A DNA stretch of 64,000 bases from Micractinium sp. NFX-FRZ (taxonomy: Eukaryota > Chlorophyta > Trebouxiophyceae > Chlorellales > Chlorellaceae), in NCBI GenBank assembly GCA_029339195.1, contig JAPTJF010000114.1:79587-143586 (forward strand). The letters are read 5' to 3'. How positions within the stretch are numbered: the first letter of the stretch is position 1; each line of letters opens with the position of its first letter. Below, one piece after another: positions 10,191 to 22,100 of the stretch. A model generated the notes under the pieces. That model saw only the letters and a program-made list of their open reading frames with translations, was not told where the DNA came from and made no database searches. A program made the translations under genes and the position numbers.

Positions 10191-13100
10191 ATGGCGGCCC
10201 AAACCGACCTGGCAGCCCAGCTGCAGACGCTGGCGGTGCGCCAGAAAGTAGACCAGGGCCGGCGGCACCCCGGCAAGGCCTCCCTACTCTACTCCTTCCA
10301 GGAGGCGGCGGACATCGATGCGGAGACCATCCATAGAATCGGGCTTGAGGGTGAGCGCCGGCGCCGCCAATGCGGGTCCTGCCCAGCCTGTGCTGCCGCC
10401 TCCGCCGCCGCCGCTTCCGGTCCTCCTTTGCAGCCCCAGCCACCCTGGCCTCCGTCCCACTCACCCGCCACGCAGGCCTGGACCAGCTGTGTGCTCTGGA
10501 CGGACGCTTCCAGGCCTACCGCCGCACGCTGTTTGGGCAGGCCAGCCAGGCGCTCGACAGGGATGCCTCCACAGCGGACGTGAACGCAAAGCTGGACGCT
10601 GCCATTGCCGGCTTCTGCACCCTCCTCTCCTCCTACTTCCTGCTAGCACCTGCATTCAAGGCACTCGAGTTCCTTGTGCGCAAGTACAAGTGAGCAGGGG
10701 GCCTGGCAGCGGGGCAGCGCGCGTCCGTGGCGCTGCTGCCACGATGCTGCCGTCTCCTGCGCCCCCCCCCTGAACCGCTTTGCCAGCTTGCTGCCGCCAG
10801 GGTGTATGCGCGCGTGTGTCCAACGTGTGCTTGGTTCACGAGAGCAACTTGCTGAAGCCGCGGAGCGACGCGCATCCCTGCCACTGTGCGCTGTTCTTCA
10901 CGTGCTTGACGCCTCGCTCTCCACATCCTTGCAGGGTGCACGAGCGCAACGTGGAGGAGCTGATGGGTGCGGCGCTGCCCTACCACGAGACCGAGCAGTT
11001 TGTGCGGCTGGTGCAGATCCTGAGGCTGGAGCCGCGCTCCCGCTGGGCCTTCCTGGCGCCCATGCAGCAGAGCGGCGCGCCCGCCCCGCGCGAGGCGCTC
11101 GTCCTGCGCTGCGTCACCGACAGGGTGGGTGGGTGGGTGGGTGGGTCCCCGGCTGGGGTCCCAGGCACGGGTCGGACCTGGTTTGAGCAGCTGCCCGAAT
11201 GCAGCACTAGACCATGCACACACACACTGCGTTGCCCTGCGTCCTCGCCTGCTCCGCCCACCATAGCACTCACCCCTGCACGTTCAGCACCACGCTGCTC
11301 TCACACCGCCTGCGCCTCCCTCCCCTTCCCCTCGCCACAGTCGCTGCTGCGCTTTGTGTGTGAGCTGGCGCAGCGCCAGGCGGACCCGCGGGTGGCGGGC
11401 CGCGTGGCGCTCCCCTTTTATGCCGTCCTGGTGTGCGAGTTTTTGGTGAAAGTGATGGCCGTGGATGAGCCGCTGCTCACGTGAGTGCGCGCCTGCAGTA
11501 GCGTGCCTGCATCAGGCAGCTGCGCTGACCTGGCCTGCCCTGGTGCCCCTCGTTGCGAGCATTTGGGGACTTGGTTGCTTGCCTGGTCACTGGGTGAGGC
11601 GGCTGCTGGTGACGTGATCAGCCATGGGCAGGCTGGGCGCTGACATCCCGCCCCGCTGTGTTGCCCTCCCACCTGCGCACATACTCCTGTCTTACTTGCC
11701 TGCATGCATGCATCCCATGTTCCGCTCAAGCCACTGCCCACCTCCCTCTTCCTCCACGTACGCTCCATGTCTGCTCCTCACGCCCCCTCTCTCCACGCCC
11801 CCTCCCGCCTGCAGCATGCTGCTGCCCTACCTCCTGGCGGGCCTGAGCAGCTCTGTCGTGCCTGACTACCGGGCAGCTACCTACATGATCATTGGCCAGC
11901 TGGCATCCCGCGCCACCTTCACCGCCGACCTGGCAACAGGTGAGCGGCTCGACACATCTTATCCCGCCAAGGGGTATGAAGTCTTGACATTGAGAGTGTG
12001 GGCATGCAAGTTTTTGCCTGCCGTCTGAGGTTGCATTACCAACCAAGGGCTGCATAGGACCTGCTTGTTCACGACATTCAAAGGGCCAGGCGCTGCCGGT
12101 GATGCACACCCTTTCCGATCGTGACGGCGCCCCTGCGGCCCGCTGAGCGGCAATCACCTTACAGTTTGTATTCCCTGAGGCACGCCGCCTGGCCCTGCCC
12201 GCCCACCCTACCATGGCTCCTGCCTTGCCGCCTGCCGTGCACATGCTGTCGCCTGCAACTTGCCTCACCTGCTGCATGGGGCAGGGTTGAACGTTGGTGC
12301 TTGGGCGGCCGGGCCGGCGAGGCGGGGGCCACCCTGGGCATTCGCCCCATTCCAGCGCCAGTTGTGTCCCAACTGCACCGTTGCTTGGCCCACTCCATCT
12401 GGCAACCGCGGCCCGGCACCGCACCTCCCCAGCCCTGCTTGCCGTGCCCTTTCAGAACATGCTGGTCTGGCCCCTGCTTCAAAGCTCTTGCGTCCGACCC
12501 CACATGCCTGCAGTTTTGGTGACCGAGACCTGCCGCACCGCCTCCCCGGCGCTGCTCAGCTCGGCGGTCATGCTGCTGGCGCACCTGTGCAACAGCCAGG
12601 AGCACCTGGTGGAGCTGCCTGAGAAGGCGTTCAAGCACCTGGCAAAGGTGGGTTTACAGGAGGTTGGGTGCGTGGAGTTATTTTTGGGAGGGAAGGAATG
12701 GGGCCAGGATGCAAGCAGCTGCCGAGTAGTTGCCGAGGAAGGCCAAATGTGGGTGGAACAAGAGGGGCGTTGTAGAGGGAGGAGAGTGTGGCATCTGGTG
12801 TGGGGAGGTGGCAGTGAGGAGTATCCAAGCACCTGGTCAACAAGCTGGGGTGGGGGCTGGCATGGAAGGAGGTGTCCCGCTGCACTCCTGGAAGACACTC
12901 TCAGAAGGCAAGCCCTTGGGCGCGGGGCAGTTTGTGAGGTGCCGCCGAGTGAATAGCTGGACAGCGTGCATGCACTCTTAATCTCACATTGTCCACGCAC
13001 AATGGTCGCCCGCGGGCGAGGGCCAGGCGCTGCCGGTGATGCACACCCTTTCCGATCGCGACGGCGCCCCTGCGGCCCGCTGAGCGGCAATCACCTTACA

Positions 13101-16100
13101 GTTTGTATTCCCTGAGGCACGCCTGGCCCGCCCCCACTCCCCCAACATCACCCATGCATGTCACGTCATTCATTAAGCCGCCTGTTGAGCAGGTTGCTTT
13201 GAGAACGCTGCATGCCTGCCTTGAAAGCTGTTGCTCCCCTTTGAGACCGCTGCTGCCACGCAACCTTATTCTGGCCTGCAGCAAGTAAGACAGTTCATGC
13301 TCTGAAATTTGTGCGAATCGTCCAAATTTATTAGTCTTCTGCTTTCCTCTGTGTCCTTGCAGGTCACCGGACTGGTCGACCAGCTGGCCTCCCTCGGCGA
13401 GAAGGGGGCCCGCATTGAGGGCCTGCTGGGCATGCTGGCGCGTGCCGCCATGGCGCTACTGCCGGCGCACCCACACTACGAGCACCTGCTGCAGGGCTTG
13501 CTGGCGCGCGTGCCAATGGGTGAGCAGGGGGGGCGGCACGCCGGCAGCGGGCAGGGGCAGTACACCTGCGGAAGGCAAGGAGTCATCTGCATTACCACAC
13601 CTTCTGGCACACATGCGGCAAGCGGGACATCCGTGCATTGCATGTGCGGCACAGCGCCTGAAGAGGGCTTGAGCTTGTTTTGGGCGGGAGGCATGATGGG
13701 CGCCTGCAATGCCAACTGCTTTGTATGATTGCACAGCTTCATGGCGTGCTTCTTGCGCCGCCATTGCAGGCGAGGCTGGGCGCGTGCTGGCAGACGCTGT
13801 GCTGCAGCAGGCGGGTGCAGCCAACGAGGACGAGCAGGGGCCGCACCGCGAGACGCTGCAGCGCCTGCTACGCGCGCTGGACCTGCGCTGCCCCGAGCAG
13901 CTGGATGCAGCAGTCGGCGCCGCCCTGGCCCAGGGCACCCCCGGCGGGCAGGGCGAGGAGGAGCAGGAGCGGCAGCAGCGCGTGCTGGCGCTGCTGAGCG
14001 CAGCGTTTGAGGGCACCGCACGCTGCCCCCTCTTGGAGGCTGGCACCACAGTGCTTCTGGCAGCCGAGGCACCCCAGGAGGCTGTGCGTCAGCTGGTGAG
14101 TGCTGAGCAGGGCAGGTGCTGCCTGCTGCGGTGCCTGCGTGCATAGCAGCGCTGCATGCTGTGCTGCCTGCGTGCTGTGCTGCCTGTGTGCGATGCAGCA
14201 ATGGGCCCCAAGCCTGGAACTGCCAGTGCGCAAGGCCTGCTCCGCACGCTTAGGGTGGGAGGAACGCAGGGTTCCTCCTACCCCTCCTGCCACGGCACCG
14301 CAAAGCGTGCACGTCTCCTGACTTTGCCCGTTCCCTCCTTCTCTCCTCTTCTGCCACTGCAGGCTGTCCAGCGTCTGGACGCCCTAGTGACCTCTGCTGC
14401 TGGCAGCGAGGCGGCGGCAGCGGCAGGGGCCGCACTGCTGCGCCGCCTGCAGGACGACTCCCCGGCCGTTGTGCAGGCAGTGCTGAACTCGGCCTCCCTG
14501 CTGACGCTGCCGCGTGCCGCCCTGATTGACAGCCTGGCGAGCTGCTTCGAGGGGGCACTGCAGCTGGTGAGCGGCATGGGGGGTGTGGTACGTGGTGCTG
14601 TGCTGCTGGGGTGCTGGCCCACCGCCTGCTTGCCTGCCTGCCTCAGCTCATTGACGCCTTGTCGTATGCATGATTAATGATCCCTGTCTGCCCCCCTGGT
14701 CTTTCCCCGCCCCCTCATCTCCCCTGCCCTGCAGGCGGGCGACCGCGCGACCAAGAAGGCGCAGCGCGCAGAAGCGCGCGGCGTGGCGCGCAAGGTGCTC
14801 AAGCTCCTGGCTGGCCCTGTGCTGGATGGCAGCAGCCCGCAGCAGGTGTCGCAAGTGATTGTGCTGCTCCTGGCAGCGCTGCTCATCACCCCCGCCTGCG
14901 GGCGCAAGGTGGCTGCCACGGCTGCCAAGGCGGCACGCTCCCTGGGCCAGCCGCTGCTGGCAGCGCTGAGTCAGCTTCCCCTGCCTGAGGAGGCAGCGGG
15001 GCAGGAGGAAGCGGAGCAGGGCAAGGCAGGCAAGGGGGGCAAGCAGAAGGGCAGCAAGAAGGGCGGTGCGGCGGAGGCCAAGGAGGCGCAGAAAGCGGCG
15101 GCGGCGGCCGAGCGCGGCAGGCAAGCGGCGGATGCGGCGTACAATGCAAAGGTGGTGGCGGCGCTGGCCAGCCAGGCGGCGGGCAGCGAGGACGCTGCTG
15201 CACAGCTCAGCCAGCTGCTGGCAGATTGTGCCAGCGGTGATGCGGGGCCCAGCGCCAGCCGGGCAGAGCCACTGCTGCTCCTGACAGCGCACGCTGCCGT
15301 GCACAGCGGTGAGACGGCAGGGGCAGCGACGGTGGCGGCAGCACTGCTGCGCCCGCTGCGCCAGCAGGGCGGAGCAGGCACAGCATTTGAGCCGGCAGAG
15401 AGCCTGCCCAAGGAGTGCTTTGATGCGAGCGGGCTGGCAACCCCTGCGCTTCTGGAGCCCGGCCAGCTCAGCGCGCCTGCCCTGCGCAGCACTGCGCTGC
15501 TGGCGGCGCTGCGCTGCGCGCCTTGGGCCGCGCTGGCACCGCAGGCCGGCAAGGTGCGTGTGGCTCGCAGCATGTGTTGCGCTGAAGAAAGGCAGTGCAA
15601 TGCAATCAAGGGCAGCTTGGCTAATGCGCCCGCTTTGCTCCGCTGCCTGTGCCTCATGACTGGGAAGAATTCCAACTGCTGCCCTCTTTCTGCTGCTGTG
15701 CTGCAGGATGCGCTGGCCCTGCTGCGTGCGCTGTGCTCGCTGCGCTGGCAGCCGGCGCTGTCCGCCCTGCTGGCACGCGTTGCTGAGCAGCACCTGGATG
15801 CCCTGCAGCTCCTGTCCGAGCTGATCGCAGCCCCGCCAGCTGCTGAGGCTGCCAGCGTGCAGCTTGTGGCCATCCAAAACGCGACGACGCTGCTGGATGC
15901 ACAGCGGGCCGCGGCTCGCGGTGGCAAGAAGCAGAAAGCAGGTGGGGAGGCCGGCAGAGGTGTGCATCGCAGTGACCTTGTGCCCAAACTGTCACTGTGC
16001 GACATGCTGACCGGCTGCTCATTGCTCTGCTGCAGGCGGCGCGGGCATGGCGCTGCTGTGCCGCACGCTGTGCACGCTGCGCCACCCCAGCCGCGACGTG

Positions 16101-19100
16101 CGCCAGGCTGGCGTGCAGTGCGCGCTGGCGTGCGCCAAGCTCGTGCCCGCCTCGGACCTCTCAGGTAGCTAGAGCTGGCAACGTGGTCAGTGCCTGCCCT
16201 GCCAGCATGTTCCTCTCCCCGCTTTCTGACCTTAACCGCATAGCTCCGTTGTTTTCCTCCTTGCATGCCCTGCTCTGCCTCTCAACTGCATGCTCTCATA
16301 ACTGTCCCTCTTGTGGCATACAGAGCGTGCCAGCAAGCTGCTGGCAGCTGCGCTGGGTGAGCAAGCTGAGCTGCTGGCGGCAGATGGCGAGGCAGTACAG
16401 CGGCTGGTGGAGGTGATGCTAGGGGCAAACGACGAGCCAACAGAGGCCCTTGCAGGCTATGTCCTGGAGCCTTCAGACGCGGCCAACCTAGGCAGCGCTC
16501 TGCTGGCAGCAGCCGAGTCTGAGGCGGCGGCTGCTGCCGCAGCTGGGCGCAGCAGCGGCGGCGCTGCTGCCGTCGCCGCGCACACGGCACGTGTGCTTCT
16601 CGACTGCGTCCTGGATTGGGCTCCGGCACAGCAGCTGCTGACCAGCTGCTGCCAGCTGCTGTCCAGCGGCGGCCGCATCCGTGCGGCAGCACCCGACAGC
16701 CAGGAGGCGCAACAGAAAGAGGCGCTGCTGGTTGCGGCAGCCAGCTGCTTTACAGCTGCCCGCCTGGAGTCGCTGCTCAGCAGGCAGGCGGCCGGCGGGG
16801 AGGGCGCAAGCGCCGTGCTGGCCACCTGGTGCGGCCTGCTGGATCCGGCAGGCTTTCTACCCGCGCCCGCCAGGCTGGCGGCGCTGCAGCAGGTGGAGGA
16901 CCGGTTCTTCCTGCTGCTGCCCCCTGATGTGCAAGGCAACGCCCTCAAGGTGAGCTGGCGCTCAACTGCCAACTGGGGCCATGCTCTGAGGGCGAGCTGG
17001 GCTTGTGTTGCCCGCCTGTGTGCACGGGGCGCCGTTGCCTATGCAGCCCATGGACTGTTGCATGAGCTTTGCTCTTCACTACTGACCAACCGTGCCCTAA
17101 CTGGATCAGCAACCACTCAACTCCTGCCACGCAGGCGCTGCTGCGTGTTGCCAGCAAGGATGCTGATGAGGGTTGCAGGGCTGCCGCCCGTGCAGCCCTG
17201 GCAGCGATGCCGCTGCACGCAGACACCCTGATGCCCCTGCTGTCCCTGGAATCAGGGGGGGCGGCGCTGGGTGGCGCAGATGCTGACATGGCAGATGCTG
17301 ACGTGGCGGCGGCTGCTGCTGACGAGGATGACGCCGAGCTGCAGCAGCTGCAGGCGGCGGCGGCGGCGGCGGCAACGGCGGCGGCGCTAAGCACGCCTCG
17401 CACCAAACAGAAGCGGGGGAAGCCCTCCAAGGAGCAGGCTGAGGCTGAGGAAGCTGCCAGGGCAGCTGCAGAGGCGGTTGAGCGGCGGCGGCAGCAGCTG
17501 GCGGAGCAGCGCCAGGCGCGGCAGCAGGGACGGCAGGCTGTTGAGCAGGGGCAGCAGGCCGGCGCGGCCAGCGGCGCGGCAGGCAGCGCAGCCAGCGAGG
17601 GTTGTGTGGCGACTCTGGAGCTGCTGCAGTGGAAGGAGAACGTGCAGAACCGGCTGCTGCTGGTGCCTGCCATCCAAGCGGTGCTGCAGCAGCTGCTGTC
17701 AGCTCTGGGCAGCGGCCCTGAGGAAGGCGAGGAGGCACAGGACGAGGCGCCGCCCACAGCAGCGGCAGCCAGCCTGCCAGCGGCAGAGGTGGTGTACACT
17801 GTGCAGCTCTGCCTGGCGGCCCTCACCAGCATGGCTGCCTCTGTGCAGGCCGCAGGCGCGGCAGCGGCAGGCGCGCCGCCCACACCCGTCGGCAAGGGTC
17901 CCAAGGGCAAGGGGCGCAAGCAGGCGGCGGGGCAGGCGGGGCAGGAGGGCATGCAGGCATTCGATCTTGGCCTGGCGGTGCGCTCGGCGCAGCAGGCGCC
18001 CGATGGTGCCGTGCGCAACTCTGCTTTGCAGCTGGTGGCGGTGCTGGCACAGGGCATGCCCGAGGTGAGTGCTGCCATATGCTGTGCTGTGGAAAACGCG
18101 CGGATAAGTTTACTCTGCGGGCCTCCTCTCCACGCTGTGCTGCGTGCTCCTTTGCTTCGAGGGGTCTGGACAAGGGTCCATGGGCGGCGGGGCAAGCAGC
18201 TGCAGCGGCTGTAGCCGACACGACGCGTCAGGGGTGTACATCAGCTGTGGCTGCGTAATCTGATGCTCGTGCCTCCTCTCTCTGTCTGCCAAAACAATTC
18301 TTCTCTCCGTCAGCTACTCCTCCCTCCGTCAATGAATTGTCTCTCCGTTCTTTCCCTCTCCCTGCAGGCTGCGCTGGGCCATGTGTTGGAGGTTGTGGCT
18401 GTGGTGGGCACCTCTGCCGCCCTGCAGGAGGACGAGCAGTCGGAGCGGGTGAGCGGGTGGTTCCTGCTGTCTGGCAAACCCTGGGCGTGCTGGGAGGGGT
18501 GGAGGGACAAACTTGTCTGCAAACGCCTGGCTGGGTGGCCGCCTGCTGCTGCAGCAGAGCGTGTGTTCGGATCGCCAGTTCAAACAGCAAACTAGCAAGA
18601 ACGTGTTCCTTTGTCGCGCTGACCAGCATTCCTTGTCACCCTCTGTGCCCCGCTCGCCTGCCCGCAGGTGGCCACCCAGGCGCTGCGTGCCATCCTGCCC
18701 GCCTGGATCGGCGCCGGCAACAGCATCCAAGCCATGGCGGCAGCGGTGGTGGCTGCCCTGCCGCGCGTGTCGCCGCACCGCCGACTGTCCCTCCTGTCGG
18801 CGCTGGTCTCGGCGCTACCGCAGGTCCGCCTTGCGCCCTACCCTCTGGGCAGTCTGGCCGGGTGCATCTTCCTTCTAGCCTGCACGCAGTGTCTACCTTG
18901 GGCTACCAGTGTGCGAGGGGATGCGCTTTGGAGACTGACCATACTGGTCTGTCCCTGTCCTCCGCCCCCCAACCTCCACCCACCCTTCACTCCTCCCCCG
19001 CCGCAGGTGGAGGGCCTGTGCAGCGTGCTGGCGCTGCTGCTGGAGCAGGCGATCGCGCAGCAGGCACAGCAGGGCGGCGATGCTGACATGGCAGAGTCCG

Positions 19101-22100
19101 ATGCCAGGCTGGCGGCGGGTGCTGAGGTGGAGCCAGCCTGGGCTGTTGACCTGGCGGGCGACCTCATGGACCAGGTAAGCTGCTCTACTCTGTTTGTTTT
19201 GAATGTCCCATGCCCCCTTCCGATGCGCTGCATACTTCTCAACGGCTGCCGTCCACTTGGCACCTAGTCAGCAGTCCTTGGGTCCTGCGTAATGCCTTGC
19301 TACACAGTGCGACAAAGCATGAACTGGACGCTGGCTGCTGTGGATGGCTCGCTTTTGCAGCGTGGTGCCCCCTGCACGCCTTGCCCGCATGCATGCTGCG
19401 CCGCCCACTATGCATCCCTGCCATTGCCTGCCTGCTACGCTTGTTCTGTGCACATTGTGCATCAGTTGTGGCTGGTGACGATCACCCTTTGCACGTCAGT
19501 CTGACGCTGCGCCCACGGGCTCAGTGACCTATGCTGCCAACTTTTCAGCTTTATCCGAAGCCCAACTGCGCCATGCACCACGCTGCTTGTTTTCCTTTCT
19601 ATGCTATACAACACACAACTGCTTGTCCAGTGCCCGCGTTTGCACGCTTACAGACTGAAGTTGCGCACACTATTTTCATGTACCCTTGTGTGCAGTCCAC
19701 CGTGCTGACTCAAGCCTCTGCGGCGGCGGCCCTGCTGGAGCACAGCCTGGCTGCCTCCAAGCAGCAGCCCTGGCAGCCGCTGCCGCTGCTGTCGGTGGCC
19801 TTTGTGACGCAGCATCTGGAGCAGCGCCAGCGTGGCGCCAGCGCAGCAGCAGCAGATGAGCTGGCAGCAGCTCATCAGGGCCTCATGCAGCAGTGCCTGC
19901 TGCACCTGCAGCGCCTGGGAGAGCGCCAGGCACAGCAGCGTGGCAAGGAGCAGCGCGGGCCGGCGGCGCCGGCAGCGCTGCTGCGCACCGGCACTGCCAG
20001 CTGCTACCGCTTGCTGCAGGCCCTGCGGCAGCACATGCCTCTGGCGGCCTTCCTCTCTTCCCTCGTTGCCCTGGCGGGCAGCAGCCCTGCCGACCGTGTG
20101 CGGCGCAAGGCACTGCAGCTGCTAGCAAATGCGGTGCGGGACTCTGCGGCAGATCCGGCCTGGCAGCAGCAGCAGACTGGCGACACGGCGGCAGTGGTGG
20201 CCGAGGCCGCGCTCTCAGTGTGCGCGCCCGCTGTGCAGCTCCTGTCCACGCCAGCTGGCTTGCCAGCTGGCGAGGCGGGCGAGCCAGTCGTTGCGCTCAC
20301 CAAGCAGACCGCCCTGGCTGCTGTGGGCGCTGTGGCAGGCGCCTTTGGAGCACAGCACCCACAGCAGCTGCTGGCCTGCCTGCCAGCTGTGCTGGCTGCC
20401 ACTGCTGCCAGCCAGGCGGCGGTTCGTGGCAGCGCGCTGGCGGCAACCGCCGCCCTGGCGGCCGCGCTGGGCCCCCGCCTGGTTCCTCTGCTGCCCAAGA
20501 CGGTTGCCGCAGTCATCAGTGCTGTCCAGTCAGCAGCGGCGGCAGTCACAGAGGTGTCAACCAAGCAGCCCGCCCGCAAGAAGCAGGCAGCAGAAGCAGG
20601 CAGCAGCGACAGTGAGGGCAGCGGCAGCGGCAGCGGCAGCGGCAGTGAGTCGGAAGGCGCCACACGGCGGCAGCGCCGGCGGCCAGCGGTGCACGACGGC
20701 CCCACTGAGGCTGCAGCACTGGAGCTGGCTGCCGCCTTGGCAGCAGTGGCGGCGCTTGTTGAGCATCTGGGAGCGTTCCTGGCGCCACACCTGCCGCTGC
20801 TGCTGGGCGTGCTGCTGCACCCCGCAGTGCTCAAGGTGGGGCCTGCTGCCTCGTGTGCTGCAGTGCTTTGGGCCTGCTGTGATGGCTATGGACGCAGTGG
20901 CAACAGGGCCGCCGCTTGCACGTACGTACCTGCGACAGGACGGTTCCAAATGAAGTAACCCTGCCCCCTGTTCCGCCGCCTCCCTTGCAGTGCACCACGG
21001 CGCGCTGCGCTGACGTGGCGGCAGCCATCCGGCGCCAGCTGGCGCAGTCGGTGCCCACCCGCCTGCTGCTGCCGCCGCTGCTGGGACACTTGGAGGCCTC
21101 CACAGAGGTGAGAGGGGGGGCAGTGTGGTGTGATTTACATAGATGTTTGTTCATGTCGAGTTGGGAGGCGGCCGGTGGGGCACTTTGGAGGCCTGTCCCA
21201 AGGGGTGTGGTGCCAAGCTCGCACGGCATTGGCTACGTGCTGTGCGCGCAGGCTTATCCCGCACTGCCAGCAAGGCCCTGTTCCCTTCAACATCACGCAC
21301 CAACACCCACGCCCTGGCCCTCCCTTTTCCTGCAGGCCGGCGCCGACGCCGCGTGCGGCCTGCTGCGCATGCTGCAGTCTGCTGTGGACGCTATGGACGC
21401 CCCCGCCCTGGCCTCCCACCACGAAGCGGTGTTTGCCGCGCTGCTGCGCGCGCTGGACATGCGCCGCCGCCGCCCCGCCGCCCTGCTCGCGTCCAGGTGC
21501 GGACCTTCTCCTGCACCCTTCCCCTGGTTGTGCCCTAGGAAAGGGAGGGAAAGGGTGCAGGGACGTGTTTACATCCCTCCCTGTTGCCCTCCCCTCCCTC
21601 TCGCCCTACGGCGATGGACTGCATTGTGTGTTGGGTGCAGCCGTAGCCCCACATCCTCTCCCTCTCCCCTTCCGTGTTTCCCACAGCATTCCCCCCCTCA
21701 AACCACCCCTCCCCTCCTCCCTGCAGCGACGGGGTGGACCGTGTGGAGGGCGCAGCCGTGGCCTGCGTGGTGGGCCTCACCATGCGCCTCACAGAGGCCC
21801 GCTTCAAGCCCCTCTTCTTCCGCCTGCTGGAGTGGGCGCACGCTGTGCCTGCCGGCGACTCAGGTACACTGTTAAATACATGCGTGTACAGAGACAGTGC
21901 TGGGTGTGTGAGAGCATGGCAGTGTGTGTGACGAGCCCTTCTTCTTGTGCCAGCAGGAGTGGGCCCGCCCCGTTCCCGCAGGCGGTTTACGCACGCTCTC
22001 CATAGCAGGCCTCTCTGCAATTGTTTGTTTACTGCAAGTGAGCCCTGAAGGCACTCTGCTACCGTGGATGGCCACCCCCGCTGCTGGCCCTCACACCCAT

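Noticed and set aside
14648..15967. 439-codon open frame on the minus strand inside UTP10 exons
   Set aside because: It shadows the plus-strand coding exon; Arg/Ala-rich composition comes from GC-rich codons read in reverse. The 14971-16266 and 16945-18195 minus-strand frames are rejected for the same reason.
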